The translations under genes were made by a program, and so were the position numbers. A stretch of DNA of 64,000 nt, taken from positions 1-64,000 of the forward strand of contig VCJN01001504.1 in NCBI GenBank assembly GCA_006384855.1, in the 5' to 3' direction. Below the pieces are notes generated by a model. The model was not told the DNA's origin, ran no database searches, and was given only the letters and a program-made list of their open reading frames with translations. Each line of letters opens with the position of its first letter. Within the stretch, counting starts at the first letter, position 1. Shown piece by piece: positions 34,847 to 45,515 of this stretch. This DNA is from Tetraselmis striata. Its lineage: Eukaryota; Chlorophyta; Chlorodendrophyceae; Chlorodendrales; Chlorodendraceae.

Positions 34847-36490
34847 TTACCAATATGACCATTCAACCATTGTGGGGCCGCCAATCATGCCGCCCATGGG
34901 CGGGCAGCCTGTCGCCGGCGGCCCAAGAGCTAGCAAGAGGAAGCTAGCCGAAGAGCTTCCACGATGCCGCACATGGCGGCTCCGTGGGATTGATGTAGTC
35001 GAGCACGACGCTTGACAATTGCGCCCAACCGCCAAAGTTCTTGATCTTCCGCAGCACCACGCCGATGGCATACGCCGCAGTGGCCGCGCCTTTGCGGAGA
35101 GAGTGTGACGTCCACACATACAAACCCAGGAGGCGGGTGCTCCCCCAACATATGTGCCACCAGCTGCAACTACTCTGTAACGGTGGCCGATGTCCACGAT
35201 GCCGCCGGCTCGTCGTGGGTCACCGCCCACCGGGCTGCTGGCACTCCGCGCTGACCGCAGTAAACTGCGCGTGCGGCATCAAAATAGAGCAGCGGGGCCG
35301 CAATCCGGGGCTGCGCGCGCCAGAATCTGGCACTATAGCTTACGGTCACGGACTCACGGTGTTGCCCTCGTGTGCCTTTTCGATCCCGATGGTACAGTGA
35401 ATTAGGATTGTATATTATTAGGATTGTACCATCCGCAGTAACCGTCGAATCGCCCGTTTGGCAAGCTATGCCGGCCTTGCCACTCGCGTAGAACATATAC
35501 ATGGCAACGACGGCCCTCGCTGCGCGGAACGCGCGTGCGAGAGGATACGAGGATGCTGATCGCGGGTCCATGTGGGTCCCAACTCCTCACGCAGGGTCTC
35601 CGCCAGCCACAATGTCCGTGTAATCAACCGGGCGGGCACGTCGGTGCGGACTCTAGGCGGGTCGGGGTCAACGTGCGATGCCGCGAGGCCCTTTCTCACT
35701 TTGTTGATGAGGTCGCCTTGCGCCACCGGCTCCGCGCCGTGGTCGCGGTAGAGACCGTTGATCGCGGAAAGATAAGGCTGCAGACTGGTTGCCTTGACAC
35801 TCTCCCGCAGACCCTGCCACGCGATGTAGCCCGCGACGTTTGCCGCTGTGGCACCCAACGGGGGCGGCACACCCTGCTCAGATGTTGTAGGAACGGGCGG
35901 ATGACACTACCGTGCGTGCGTACTGGGGGTAGTCTATGCCCACGCCGACGCGTACAAATGAAGCGCCGGTTCGCTGAGTTGGTCGTTGCGTAGTACTGAA
36001 CGCATGTACGGACGCATAGTAGCAAGCCGTGAAGTATCGTCGCACCCCGGGATACTTCATTGAAGGCATTCCGAATATCCAAGAGTAGTAGCCCTTAACC
36101 GCCAGTACCACGCCGCCGAAAAGTTGCAGCGCCACGCGCATGCTCACATGCGCCGTCTCACAGCCACCTATCGACTGAAACCTGCGTTACACCGGGCCCA
36201 TGGCCTCCCGCGCATCCGAACCCACATGCACCAACGCGTGGGCGGAGTCCAAGCGCACCAGCACGGAGCCGACGCCGAGCGGGCGTACTCGCAGCGAATC
36301 GCCGCTCTTCGCCCGTTCCTCGCTCGCGGCCGAATCGTCCTTGTGGAGCGCAAAGACGGTGCCACTCGCCAAGAAAGCCGCAGTTAGCGAGTGGCACCGC
36401 CCCGCCAAGAAGCGGCTCACCCACATGCGCCATGAAGGTACGTCTAGGTCCCTGATGTGCTCCCAATGCCACCACTCCACATGCTTAGCG
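34847..36490 (-). mobile_element. Tyrosine-recombinase retroelement fossil (RT and recombinase remains)
   Basis: Minus-strand remains of a DIRS/PAT-like element distinct from the one at 8.4-14.1 kb. The higher coordinates hold reverse-transcriptase and RNase H-like fragments (about 36,480-35,880). The lower coordinates hold a tyrosine recombinase, with its N-terminal core-binding region (about 35,870-35,540) and the catalytic HxLR-type region (about 35,130-34,970). It has many breaks, is truncated at both ends and looks old. Confidence 0.6.
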
Positions 36491-36595
36491 GAAAGGCGGG
36501 GTGGACGGCACAGAACCCGCCGTTGGCCCTCCCCTCACCGCCAAACCTCGTCCGCATTGCGACGGCGGCGCCCGCCGCAGGTCCGGTGGTTCCTT

Positions 36596-36775
36596 GGGGG
36601 GGGGGGGGGGGGGGGGGAGTACTCCGGGTCGGTGGGAGCAGGAGGCGGATGGAGGGCTTCCAAAACAGGGAGCGCCGCAGCGGGGGGGGGGGGGGGGGGG
36701 GGGGGGAGTACTCCGGGTCGGTGGGAGCAGGGGGCGGATGGAGGGCTTCCAAGACACGGAGCGCCGCAGCGGCGT
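36596..36775. repeat. Tandem duplication, each unit headed by a long G run
   Basis: A 24-base G run (36,596-36,619) and a 25-base G run (36,682-36,706) are each followed by the same segment, AGTACTCCGGGTCGGTGGGA...CGGATGGAGGGCTTCC...GAGCGCCGCAGC. The copies differ by only a few bases, so the duplication is recent or homogenised. Confidence 0.85.
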
Positions 36776-36911
36776 CGGACACCATACCAAGTGGCTAGAT
36801 CGGCGGGTCCAACGCCCGGCGAGCGCAGTGCATCGTCTCATGCACAACGGTTTGTTTCGCCGCCCGGCGGTGAGCATCTACCACCGCTGGCGCCCCCCTT
36901 TGCAGCCTTTG

Positions 36912-39900
36912 CAAATTGAAATTGAAATTGATTACAACTGCTAGTCTGCTGCGTCCACTGGCCCAGACTGAGTTGTTCTTAGGACATGCTATCTCTGATC
37001 ATGGTAGGGAACACTAGGTGTAATTACAACTCAAGCTAACGGCCTTCCTCCAGTGTGCCCAAGCCCCTCCTTCTGCTTCCTGCGGGCTGAAGCTAGGACA
37101 ACAGCGTCCCCGTGTTGTCCCTACCTAAGTCAGGCCTATCCCATTCATCAGAGCTCAGCATGCAAGCTTAGGCAGCCGAAGCGTCCCGCCTGCAGCTACC
37201 AAGGTGAGATGGGGAAAGGGGGCTGACCGGAATAGCTATGTGGTGCTCAGTATTTCTCCACCGCTGAGCCGGCTAGTATGATTGGTGGGGGCTGCGGTGC
37301 CCTCCGACAAGTAATTGGGTAGGTGTTGTTTGCGTTGGTTGTGGGAATCAGCGGTGTGTGTTATGTGTGTGTGGTGAGTTTCCAGGTGTGTGTTGGTGTA
37401 CGAGCTGCACCGGGCACATGGTTAGTGGCGGGCGGTGTTCTTGAGTCAGCTGCGTGGTTGTTGCCGCAGTGGCTCGCTCGGCAGCTTACTGGTGCGAGCT
37501 GCTGGACGGGTGGGCTGCATCATCGTCGGTTTCCCATTCGTTGTCTGAGCCGCGGGTGCCAAAGAGTCGCGGCTTGTTTATGCTGCGGTTGCGGGTGGCG
37601 CCGTCCGAGCGGCTGCGGCCCCTGGGCTGCTTCTTCTTATGTTTAGTTGTTGTGGCTGCCTTGCCTTTGCCTGTTGGGGTGGGCTGGATGGGGTGACGTT
37701 CTAGCTGGATGGAGAAGCGCTGTGGGTTGCGCGGCTGGTGGGACTCCGCTGTGAGGCTGGCCAGTTTGGCGGCTATTGCGGGTTGGCTGGCAGGAGAGGA
37801 CTGTGCAAGCATCTATGTGGCTGCGGTGGTGAGGTGGTGAAGTTATTCGAGTCTCGCTGTGGTGCCATTGGGTGTGCCCTCCCGGAATGTGCGGTGCACT
37901 GTTGAGCGCTGGGGGGGAATCGAGGGATATGTCAGCCACACCTGGTGTCTTTGCTGCCGCACCCTGGGTGGTGTCCACCTCCATGGCGTTGTCGTTCTCC
38001 TCGTAGTTGAGTTCCAGTTCCTCCTCGTCGGCCGCCTGTGCTCCGGGCATGGCAGTTGCCGTTGGGGCTGCGGCTGTAGGCGAACGGGCTGGGTGGGCTA
38101 CTCCGGGGGCGCGCTCCGTTGCTGCTCCGCGCTGGTCGATGGATGCCACTACGTCTGCGACCGCTCCGCGCCTCGGTGGTCCGTGCTCGAACCCACGGGG
38201 GGAGCGTGGCCGACCCGGGGTGCGATCTGGGCTGCTGGAATCGCTAGAAGTGGCAGTTGGATTGGGTCTGCTGGTGATGGGGCTGGCGATGTGTCGGCAA
38301 GGCTCCTCTGGGTTGGTGCCGGAGCTGGCGCGGCCTTGATCTTCCCGCACGCTGTCGACATTGTTATGCGCCACTGGTCTGTTCTGTCGGTGTTGCGGGT
38401 GCCACCGATGATGCTGTGGTGGTGGGCGGTCAGCTGCAGGGTGAGGGTGTAGATTGGGCGTCCGGTGGCTCGCAGGGCGAGGGACGCTTGGGCGGTCTTC
38501 CGGGCCTTCTTTCGCAGGCCTATCGCTGCGCGTCGGATCTGGTTGTGACCAGTGTTGCCTCGTAGTCCTCCCGCCTCCCGGATCGTCTGGCTGGAGGGGT
38601 GGATGAGCAGCTCCGAGGGGTCAAACTCGGACTCCGTGAGGTAGATGACGATGGTGCGGAGGCGTATCGCCCGCAATAGTGCGACAGGGGAAGTGAGGGC
38701 CACTGCCGGGCGCAGGGTGTCCGCGAACTCCTCGTCTTCTTGGCCGAGGGAAATGGCACAGAGGTTCTCGTCTCCCACGCGCAGCAGTGCCGGCTCGGTG
38801 TGGTGGTGGTACATCTCGACGCCGGCAGCTGTCATGGTGTCCGTCAGCCCCTGCGCGTGTTGCAGCTCTGGAGGTGTGTTGATGCGCTGGCTGATGGTAG
38901 CCGCTATGGCCTCCGCCAACTGCTCCACCGTCGCCAGCTCCAGGTTGGCCATGGGCCGGTGCAGATCGCTTTGGCCGTCAGTGCGCATCAGAAGAACTGT
39001 TTGGATAGCGTTGGGGGCAGTACTCCTGGGAGATAGCGGGGTGGTTGGCTGGTCCTCGCGGTCCTCGTTGTGTTCTACTGTGGCTTGGATCACTACTCGG
39101 CCCTGCGACTGATCGCCAAACGGCAGCGCCAGTACTGCGTCGCGGCACACGTCATGGAGTAGGCGCGCCGCTGCAGGATCGAGGAGTTCGAGGCGCACCG
39201 AGTCGGTTGAGCGGCGGGCTTTCCATACCTCGCGGACATCTAGGAGGGCCAGTAATGTGCGGGTCGGGGGGCAGATGACGGCGTCGTCTCCGTCTGTGTC
39301 GGCCTCGTACTCGGCCCATGCTCTCACTCCAGCGAGTGCCATGACGTCTGCTGGTGTCGCCGCCGGTTGGTCTGTCGCCGCTTCGCTTGGCTGGGGTTGG
39401 TCGTACGATGGAGAAGGCCCTCCGCCAGGCGCAGCCACATGTCGGCCTCCGTGATGCCTCTGAACGAGGGGGAGCGAAGCCACACCTGGCGTACCGGCCG
39501 CTTGATGTCGTCGAGGTGCGGCGCTCCGAGCGGGCGGGTGGAGCAGCGGCGGCGCTGGAGGTCGAGGATCGTTGTGCCCTCTCCTGTCCATTGGGTATGT
39601 AGAACGCTCACGGATGTTTCTCTGCGGGCCAGTCGTAGGATAACGGACCCGGTGGTGGTGGGGGGCCTAGTGCCACTCGGTGTTGCGGGGTCGGCGGCGG
39701 TGGGTTTGGGGGGACGGCGAGTCACTACTCTGACGTCTGCTGGTAGTATTTGAACGCCGAGTTTAGGGCTGAGGGTGCGGACAGGTTCGTCACAGTCCGG
39801 CCGCGCGACTCCTCGGCCATAGCTTGGTGCTGGGCGACCAGATCGCCAAACAGTAGGGCCACATGGGTGGCATCGTTCGTGCCGGCGGGGAGGCCGGTGA

Positions 39901-39918
39901 GAAGTAGGTGGGCGGATG
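36912..39918 (-). mobile_element. Retroposon family A, copy 2 (5' truncated)
   Basis: It shares with copy 1 the CAATTT-type tail (36,912 onward), the 3' untranslated region and the coding body up to the block GAAGTAGGTG at about 39,910. Beyond that the sequences part, so this copy is 5' truncated as LINE-mobilised copies often are. It has the longest open stretch of the family's protein (38,149-39,591). A target duplication is not evident. Confidence 0.75.
38149..39591 (-). pseudogene. Retroposon family A protein, longest open segment
   Basis: A 480-codon open stretch. Conserved between copies 1 and 2: DQPQPSEAATDQPAA, ALAGVRA.AEYEAD.D.DDAV, ICPPTRT.LALL.VR.VWKARR, TVEHNEDREDQPTTPL, VEMYHHHTEPALLRVGDENL, ISLGQEDEEFADTLR, IRLRTIVIYLTESEFDPSEL and IRRAAIGLR. 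Downstream in other frames are an acidic DEEELELNYEEND segment and a basic Arg/Ser tail. I know no family with these motifs. The mix of a structured core and a basic tail would suit a nucleic-acid-binding ORF1-type protein, which is inference. Conservation across two diverged copies argues that it was once a real protein. Confidence 0.5.
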
Positions 39919-40274
39919 CACTAGGCTCCTAGCCTGTCTCGTAATTATAATGTAATACCCTGTATTTATCTTGTAATCTTACCAGTAGTATGACACCCGT
40001 CTATAGTCATTCCGTGACGTACTCGTAATAAACTGCATCAGGCGCATATCACACGTCCTCGCGACGCTGCATCGATCCAACGCGGACTATTTTTGCATCT
40101 GCCCCTTGAAGCCCGACAATCTCGATGCGCTCTGGCCTAATCCGCGATAGCGCGCGCGCGGCAGTGCCGGTGGGCGGGCGCGCGGCAGTGGGCGGGGGGA
40201 ATAAATTATTTACATCCGGTTTTGACTGGGACCGCCTCGGCGGCCGGCCTGCTGCTCGCGGGTGGCGGCAGCGG
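39919..40274. other. Junction region, no gene
   Basis: AT-rich around 39,940-40,050, with several TGTAA-like motifs, then GC-rich. It may contain the 3' end of the minus-strand gene that follows. Nothing further is supported. Confidence 0.4.
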
Positions 40275-40860
40275 CTACGGCGGCCCGGCGGCCGGCCCGC
40301 GACCCGAGCGCCCCACCGCCCGCCCTGGCCCCGGCACATCCCCGGCCCTGGGCCAGCCCTCCAGCCGCCGGCTTGGCGGGCTGCTTGGCCTTCTTGGCCG
40401 GGGGCTCCGGGCTACTGCCCTCGTCGACGTTGTCGCCGGGGACGGCTTGGCGATGGCGGCCAGGTTCTTGACCGCGTTGGTGTTGTGCTTAATGATGCCG
40501 CCCGACCTCTTCCGCTGCTGCGCCAGCACGCCCACCAAGCCGTGGAGCTTTGGCGACGCAGCGGTGCCCGCCAGCGGCAGCGACACGATCTGTTGCGCTG
40601 AACACTCGATACGATCGGCTTATTACCGCCGAACGTAGGGACTGGACGGGCGTCTGACACAGCAACTGCGAAAGTCAGTAAGCGTGTTGATTGCTTGTCG
40701 TGGCGGCGGTGGATGTGTAATCGAACAAGTGCGGAAACAAACGCGACTCACTTGGCGATTGGAAACTTGTGCGTCTTCTTCAGAGGGTAAGGGATCCCTG
40801 TCTGATTGTCGCGCGGCCAGCATTCGTCAAAGACAGCCGACAGCACCGCCTTGTCCTTGG
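40275..40860 (-). CDS. Partial spliced gene, product unknown
   Basis: A tentative minus-strand model. An exon at 40,752-40,860 has a good acceptor (TTGCAG) and a good donor (GTGAGT), and reads KDKAVLSAVFDECWPRDNQ then TGIPYPLKKTHKFPIA. It joins in phase to an exon starting KRPSSPY near 40,656. A 45-base GT-AG intron (about 40,591-40,635) would then skip a TAA and lead into IVSLPLAGTAASPKLHGLVG and QQRKRSGGIIKHNTNAVKN, followed by a Pro/Arg/Gly-rich tail ending at 40,275. Upstream exons were not resolved. I do not recognise the protein. Splice signals and codon composition favour a host gene rather than a transposon, but this is a low-confidence model. Confidence 0.35.
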
Positions 40861-41431
40861 CTGCAAGAGCAAACAGCAAAACGCGGCACGGGGCGGTCAA
40901 CGCCTGTGAAATTCAAATCCTCCACGCAGTCATGTCAGCCACTCGCCGACTCGGTGTACCTTTCAGGGTGGACTGGAGCCTCCGGCTCGTAGTGAGAGTA
41001 TGGGATGGACCGTCGGCGGAGGCGTTCTTAACCGCGCTCTGCGAGTGCGGTATGCGAGTGCGGCCTGCGGGTGCGAGTGTGCGTCAGGCGGGCGCAGCGC
41101 TGCTGCTTTATTAAAAAAACACCAAGTCCGGCGCCTAGAAGACCTCATCGCGCTCCGCTGTTGGCGCACTCCGGCTTGCTGTGTAATCATCGCCTAATGT
41201 CCCGTACGTATATATCCCGTATTTTGCGTTTACATGAGGACACATTTGACACACAATTGTGAAAGAACCGCAAATCGGCCGTAGATAACCCTTAACGGGG
41301 AATGGTCGCGTAATCTGGCGTACTCCGCTTCTAAATCGACTGCACGTGTCTACTGCACAAGCCCAAACAGTCGGACAAACGGCTGATTATACGTCAGGGC
41401 TGCCGACGGTGGGGTAGTAGGTCATAACAAC

Positions 41432-41911
41432 ATGTGTCGTACTGCCCAACTGCGCGCGATGGATGTAGCCCCGGAAGGGAAGCCACAGCCCGTGGCGAAA
41501 AGGGCAGCCCCCGGACCCAAACCCGACGAGTGGGTGAAGGAAACGTCAGCCCCCGCGCCCGTACCCGGCGAGGTGCTGCACTACCCGTGGGACGATCTAC
41601 CTGAGGACGTGTGGGCGAACATTCAGGAAAAGGCCGCTAACATCTGCCCCGTAGTGTTTGGCGCCCTAAAGGAATGGCTCCCTCGAAGGACTGTGAGCCG
41701 CGCGTGGTCCAAGGCTTGGCTGCCCCTCCAAGAGCACACAAGCTTCGAAAAACTTCGGAGGGTTCAAGAGGACACATGGAGTAGGCGACCATACGTGCCT
41801 AAGTTCAAACGAGGCGATCTTGAGACGCCTCCTGCTGCCTTGCCCGACCCCCTCCCCCCCTTGCCAAGGTGGGAGCTACTAATTATCCATAGCCGGGAAA
41901 GTACAAGGTAA
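41432..41911 (+). CDS. F-box-like protein, 5' exon only
   Basis: The open frame starts at ATG 41,432 (a second ATG lies at 41,459). It reads a Pro/Ala-rich leader, then YPWDDLPEDVWANIQEKA...LPRRTVSRAWSKAWLPL. The pattern LPxDVWxxI, a helical stretch and then VSRxWxxxWLPL is what an F-box looks like. Such proteins usually link substrates to SCF ubiquitin ligases. A good donor (CAAG/GTAAGT) occurs at about 41,908, so the frame probably continues in an exon that I could not find. It may be a host gene or an abandoned first exon. Confidence 0.35.
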   Translation: MCRTAQLRAMDVAPEGKPQPVAKRAAPGPKPDEWVKETSAPAPVPGEVLHYPWDDLPEDVWANIQEKAANICPVVFGALKEWLPRRTVSRAWSKAWLPLQEHTSFEKLRRVQEDTWSRRPYVPKFKRGDLETPPAALPDPLPPLPRWELLIIHSRESTR

Positions 41912-42194
41912 GTAGCGAGTAGCAGCACGCAGAAGTGCTGTAGTTTTAGGATTGTGTAACAGTCCGGCAAGCCTTACCCATGTGACTGTCCCAACTGTAT
42001 CACCTCTCTTTGCAATCCCTCGCACCCAGCAGACTGCCAGCCGGGGCTGTTTAAAAACCGCCGTGGATTCAGATTGCAAAGGGGGCTAGGTTTATTTGGG
42101 CGGTGGGTGCGCAGGGCATCATCGGAGCCGGGGCGCTGCGCGGCATTGCTGGGCAGCATAAGTTTGATCGATTACGTTTACAAGCTATACGGAA

Positions 42195-42700
42195 ATTCAG
42201 CTAGCAGTTCAAGGTCATTGTGTTATATGTGCACCACACGTACTGCCCCACATCCTGTGAGGACATGCCAAACTTGAATAAGTGCTGGCCTGTCACTATG
42301 TCTGGATCAGCATAGAAGCAGCACAGTTTCTCCCCGATGTGCTTCAGCGAGACAGGGAAGGCGTGATGCCTCTGCAAATGTTTGGCCAAAGGGCGCGTTG
42401 CTCTGCCAATCACCAGTGCCAAGGGGGGACCCTATTGCCATGCGCTCATCTGCATGCAGTTGGCACACAGCGAGGGAGAGGTCCGGCAGCGAAGGGCTGG
42501 TGGGGGTCACCTCCAGGAAGTACTGAAATCCCCAACATACATATGGTTGTCATGCTGCTCCACCTTGGCATGCTTGCCGTATTCATAAGTTGGCACCCAC
42601 TGCTCAGCTCATGTATTGTGTCTGCACACCACATGCATGTCTCGGGCTTCTTATGCACAACCTGCATGTATGTGTATACCAGAACTCAGCAAGGCGACAC
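42195..42700 (-). pseudogene. Unidentified gene remnant
   Basis: The minus strand reads protein-like segments in two frames: YFLEVTPTSPSLPDLSLAVC and HADERMAIGSP, then LALVIGRATRPLAKHLQRHH, FPVSLKHIGEKLCCFYADPD and QHLFKFGMSSQDVGQYVW, ending near 42,201. A frame change lies between them. I do not recognise the family. Confidence 0.3.
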
Positions 42701-42726
42701 TATGTAGGCAGTTTGGAGTCAGGCGT

Positions 42727-42751
42727 GGGGGGGGGGGGGGGGGGGGGGGGG
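42727..42751 (+). repeat. 25-base G run
   Basis: An uninterrupted guanine tract, one of about ten tracts of 17 bases or more in the window. Confidence 0.9.
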
Positions 42752-42936
42752 CTTTATCGAGAAGATGCGCTCCTATCTTGCACTGGTGATACAGGTTGTA
42801 CCCGCGGGGTAGTGCAGCCAGCAACCTCATTAATCATAATCAACGATCATAACATATCAATTTCGACCGCAGATAAGAGTTGAATCGACTCATGTCCGTC
42901 GATTTCACAAACCGCATTTCCATTGCTAGCGCGGCC

Positions 42937-43084
42937 GGGGCAGAGGGGCGCCAACGCGCCGCGGCCGGGGCAGCGGGGCGCCAACGCGCCGCGGCCGGGG
43001 CAGCGGGGCGCCAACGCGCCGCGGCCGGGGGAGCGGGGCGCCAACGCGCCGCAGCCGGGGCAGCGGGGCGCCAACGCGCAGCAG
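42937..43084. repeat. 30-bp GC-rich minisatellite, about five units
   Basis: The unit contains GCCGCGGCCGGGGCAGCGGG followed by GCGCCAACGC. Five nearly identical units occur in a row. They keep all frames open, which explains the Ala/Arg/Pro repeat proteins seen in translation; I do not call those genes. Confidence 0.9.
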
Positions 43085-43599
43085 GGTAGCAACGCGCAAC
43101 AGGGAACGCAGTAGGCGGTTCACATATGATAGCAGAACGTTGCGTATATACCCGGAACATGCTGCGTTGAGATTCTGACCTATGACCTGAGTTCAGGTTA
43201 TGATTAAATGGGGGTAGAGAGGGGGCATGGGTCCGGGGGGGTCACTTGATGTTATGGGGGTCGAGCTCCATTTCATATGCGCGCTTCCATGCCGGCTCAA
43301 GCTCCAGTGTGCCAGTTCCTTGACAGTACTTATCCAGCGCCTCTGCGCAGGCCGCTCAGTTGGCGGGGGCGGCTGAGGCGCCTTGCTTCACGGCGGCTGA
43401 CGTCCCGGTACTGAAGTCATACCTCGCAACAGCGTCTCTCGCCGTCGCTGTCGCTGCGGCGGTCGTCAGAGGGGTTGCCTTCCACAACCCCCGCGACAAT
43501 GCCTTCGGCGTCGCTATCGGCGTCGAGAAGCTGGCGTAGCTCATGTCATGTGCACATATGCGCGCAAGCATCTAAACAAATGCGCGTGTAGTAGTAAGG

Positions 43600-43885
43600 A
43601 TGAAGCATAGCAAATCATCGTTTACACGTGGCCAGTGCGATACCCTCACCCCTTAGCGAATATCTAAGGACCCCCCCGAAGGCACAGTCGGTGGGTGCGC
43701 AAGGGGCGCACGCCGGAAGGGCGCCAATGGCGCCTTGAGGCACCCTGCGACTGAAATCGCTCAGCTGCTCTGTCGTCGGGTATAGCGGTTGTATCTTCGA
43801 CTCAGTTAGCTCTTCCGAGTCGCCATCGTCGTAAATCACCTTCATCACCAGCTCCCTATCAGCCGGGTCTGCGTCCTCGTTATCC
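43600..43885 (-). CDS. Possible exon with a Tudor/Agenet-like segment
   Basis: The minus-strand frame opens after a possible acceptor (GGCTAG) with RWDNEDADPADRELVMKVIY, then DDGDSEELTESKIQPLYP. The YDDGDSEEL block recalls the loop of Tudor- or Agenet-type chromatin-binding domains in plant proteins. The frame then runs on to a stop at about 43,615. It could be one exon of a minus-strand gene that also includes the cysteine motif at 44,302-44,532. The link is unproven. Confidence 0.3.
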
Positions 43886-44301
43886 CATCTCTAGCCGACG
43901 ACCTGGGTGTTGGATGATACACACGGGTGGCTGTCACATGTCGGCGGTGGGGCTATATATATGGCAGGTGGAACAGGGGGGGGGGGAGGAGACTACCTGG
44001 CCGAGAAAGGCCCCCCGCGTCCCGAACGTCTTGGTTATAATAGCGCCCACGTGAAGTTCGGCATTCATCTCATGCGTTGCCATGCTTGCTGCCAGGCCAC
44101 CATCAGATGACACCGAACGCCCCTCCCCTCCGCCGGGTGCGGGGCTCGCTGATTCGTTTCGGGGAGACGAGAGCGGCAGAGAGGCGGCGGGGGCGATGGC
44201 GGCGGCGACGGTATCGATGCACCCGGCGGCTCGCCCCGCATTTCGGTCTGACCGGGTCCGGACGGAGCAGAGGGGTGACGGCCGTGCGTACATTGCAGCA
44301 G

Positions 44302-44532
44302 CTACCGCAGGGCGCCATCATCACCGGCTGCGACAGGCGCGGCGGTGGACGGGGGCGACTGGGTGCATGCCCATCTGTGTGTGTCGTAGAACCGAGTCTT
44401 CGTGAAGCAGGCGCCACACGCGCAGCAGCGCATTTTCTTGGTCACCTCTACCCAAGCAAGTCCCCTCGGAAGGCGTCTAGCCCTCCTTGCCCTCAGGAAT
44501 ACGGCGCTTGGATTTGCGATGCCCGATGGCAC
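44302..44532 (-). CDS. Possible exon with a zinc-finger-like motif
   Basis: The minus strand reads KKMRCCACGACFTKTRFYDT then HRWAC. CxxC followed by H...C gives a possible C2HC zinc finger. The piece is short, has no clear start, and is offered only as a candidate exon of the same minus-strand gene as 43,600-43,885. Confidence 0.25.
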   Translation of the reverse strand: MPSGIANPSAVFLRARRARRLPRGLAWVEVTKKMRCCACGACFTKTRFYDTHRWACTQSPPSTAAPVAAGDDGALR

Positions 44533-44589
44533 ACCACTACTCGGCGCCGGCGGCTCGCAGCGGCGGGGGTTGGTAGGGGCTAGTCAATG

Positions 44590-45515
44590 GCGCTCCGACG
44601 CTGGTGAGATGCATGGTAGTAAAGTGTCCGTTGCGAGTCGTCACGGAGCCTGTATTGTGAGGCGTTAAAGTACAGCGTGGCGGGAGTCCCAAAGATTACG
44701 GCAAACCACGCGAGGCGCGATGCAGGCCCAATGTACTACGGGGACGGCACGACATGGTACTGGTATAAATTACGGAAGGCGGGCCCGCCGGGGACTTCAT
44801 TGCGACTACCGAGCCTAGCAGAAAAGTGGCGATTACACGGTATATACAGCGATTACAAGCCCATTCCGTGGGAAAATCGCGATTACATGCCATTACAGTA
44901 TAATTCCGGGACAGTCTGGGAGGCTAGTGTGGGCGTTGAGCCTCTGCAGAAGCCGCCCGCGCCCTCGCAGACCGCCGGCCCTTCCGCCGGCAGGCACTTT
45001 GAGACGCCTCTATCTGGTAATTGTGTTACTCGCTGCTATCCCGCGACTCGCGCCACAATTGCTGGATCCCGCAAACTGAGAAGCCGGCGCGCACATCATC
45101 CCCCGCCTCTCGCAACCGCACTCGCCGCTCCGCCAATTTCCGAAAAACTGCGGGGCCGCCGGATGTGCAGGGTCGCAGTAGCAGCCCCGCAAACACGCAA
45201 ACAACGCCTTCGGCCCGCCGTCATCGGTAGGACGGAAACGGTCAGCGTTATAGGCCAGCGTACGATAAAGCATGGGGAAGATGACAGACCGAGCCGCGGG
45301 ACAGACGCCGAGAGCTGCACCCCGCAGCGGGGTACGGGACAACATGCGGTAGACATCGCGGTTGGCGCACCGGCGTGGTGGCCACGAGGGCGACATGTTG
45401 GGCAACTGAGGCAGCAACTGGCGTGTTCTGGCGCTGCAGCGCCCGCAAGCCAACTCCTGACGCCGGGAGAGAGCAACACCGGGGGGGCGGAGCCGTGGGA
45501 GGGGGGGGGGCAATT
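44590..45515. other. No gene recognised
   Basis: Open frames exist because the region is GC-rich, but they look non-coding. The phrase GCGATTACA recurs about three times near 44,830-44,890. A short G run precedes the tail of retroposon copy 3. Confidence 0.45.

Noticed and set aside
36912-39918. Retroposon family A as an LTR or TIR element
   Set aside because: The two ends differ, one end is a short-unit tail, one copy is 5' truncated and one has an 8-bp duplication. That fits LINE-type mobilisation.
42840-43160. Ala/Arg/Pro repeat proteins on both strands
   Set aside because: Translation of the 30-bp GC-rich minisatellite; no start context, splice sites or flanking conservation.
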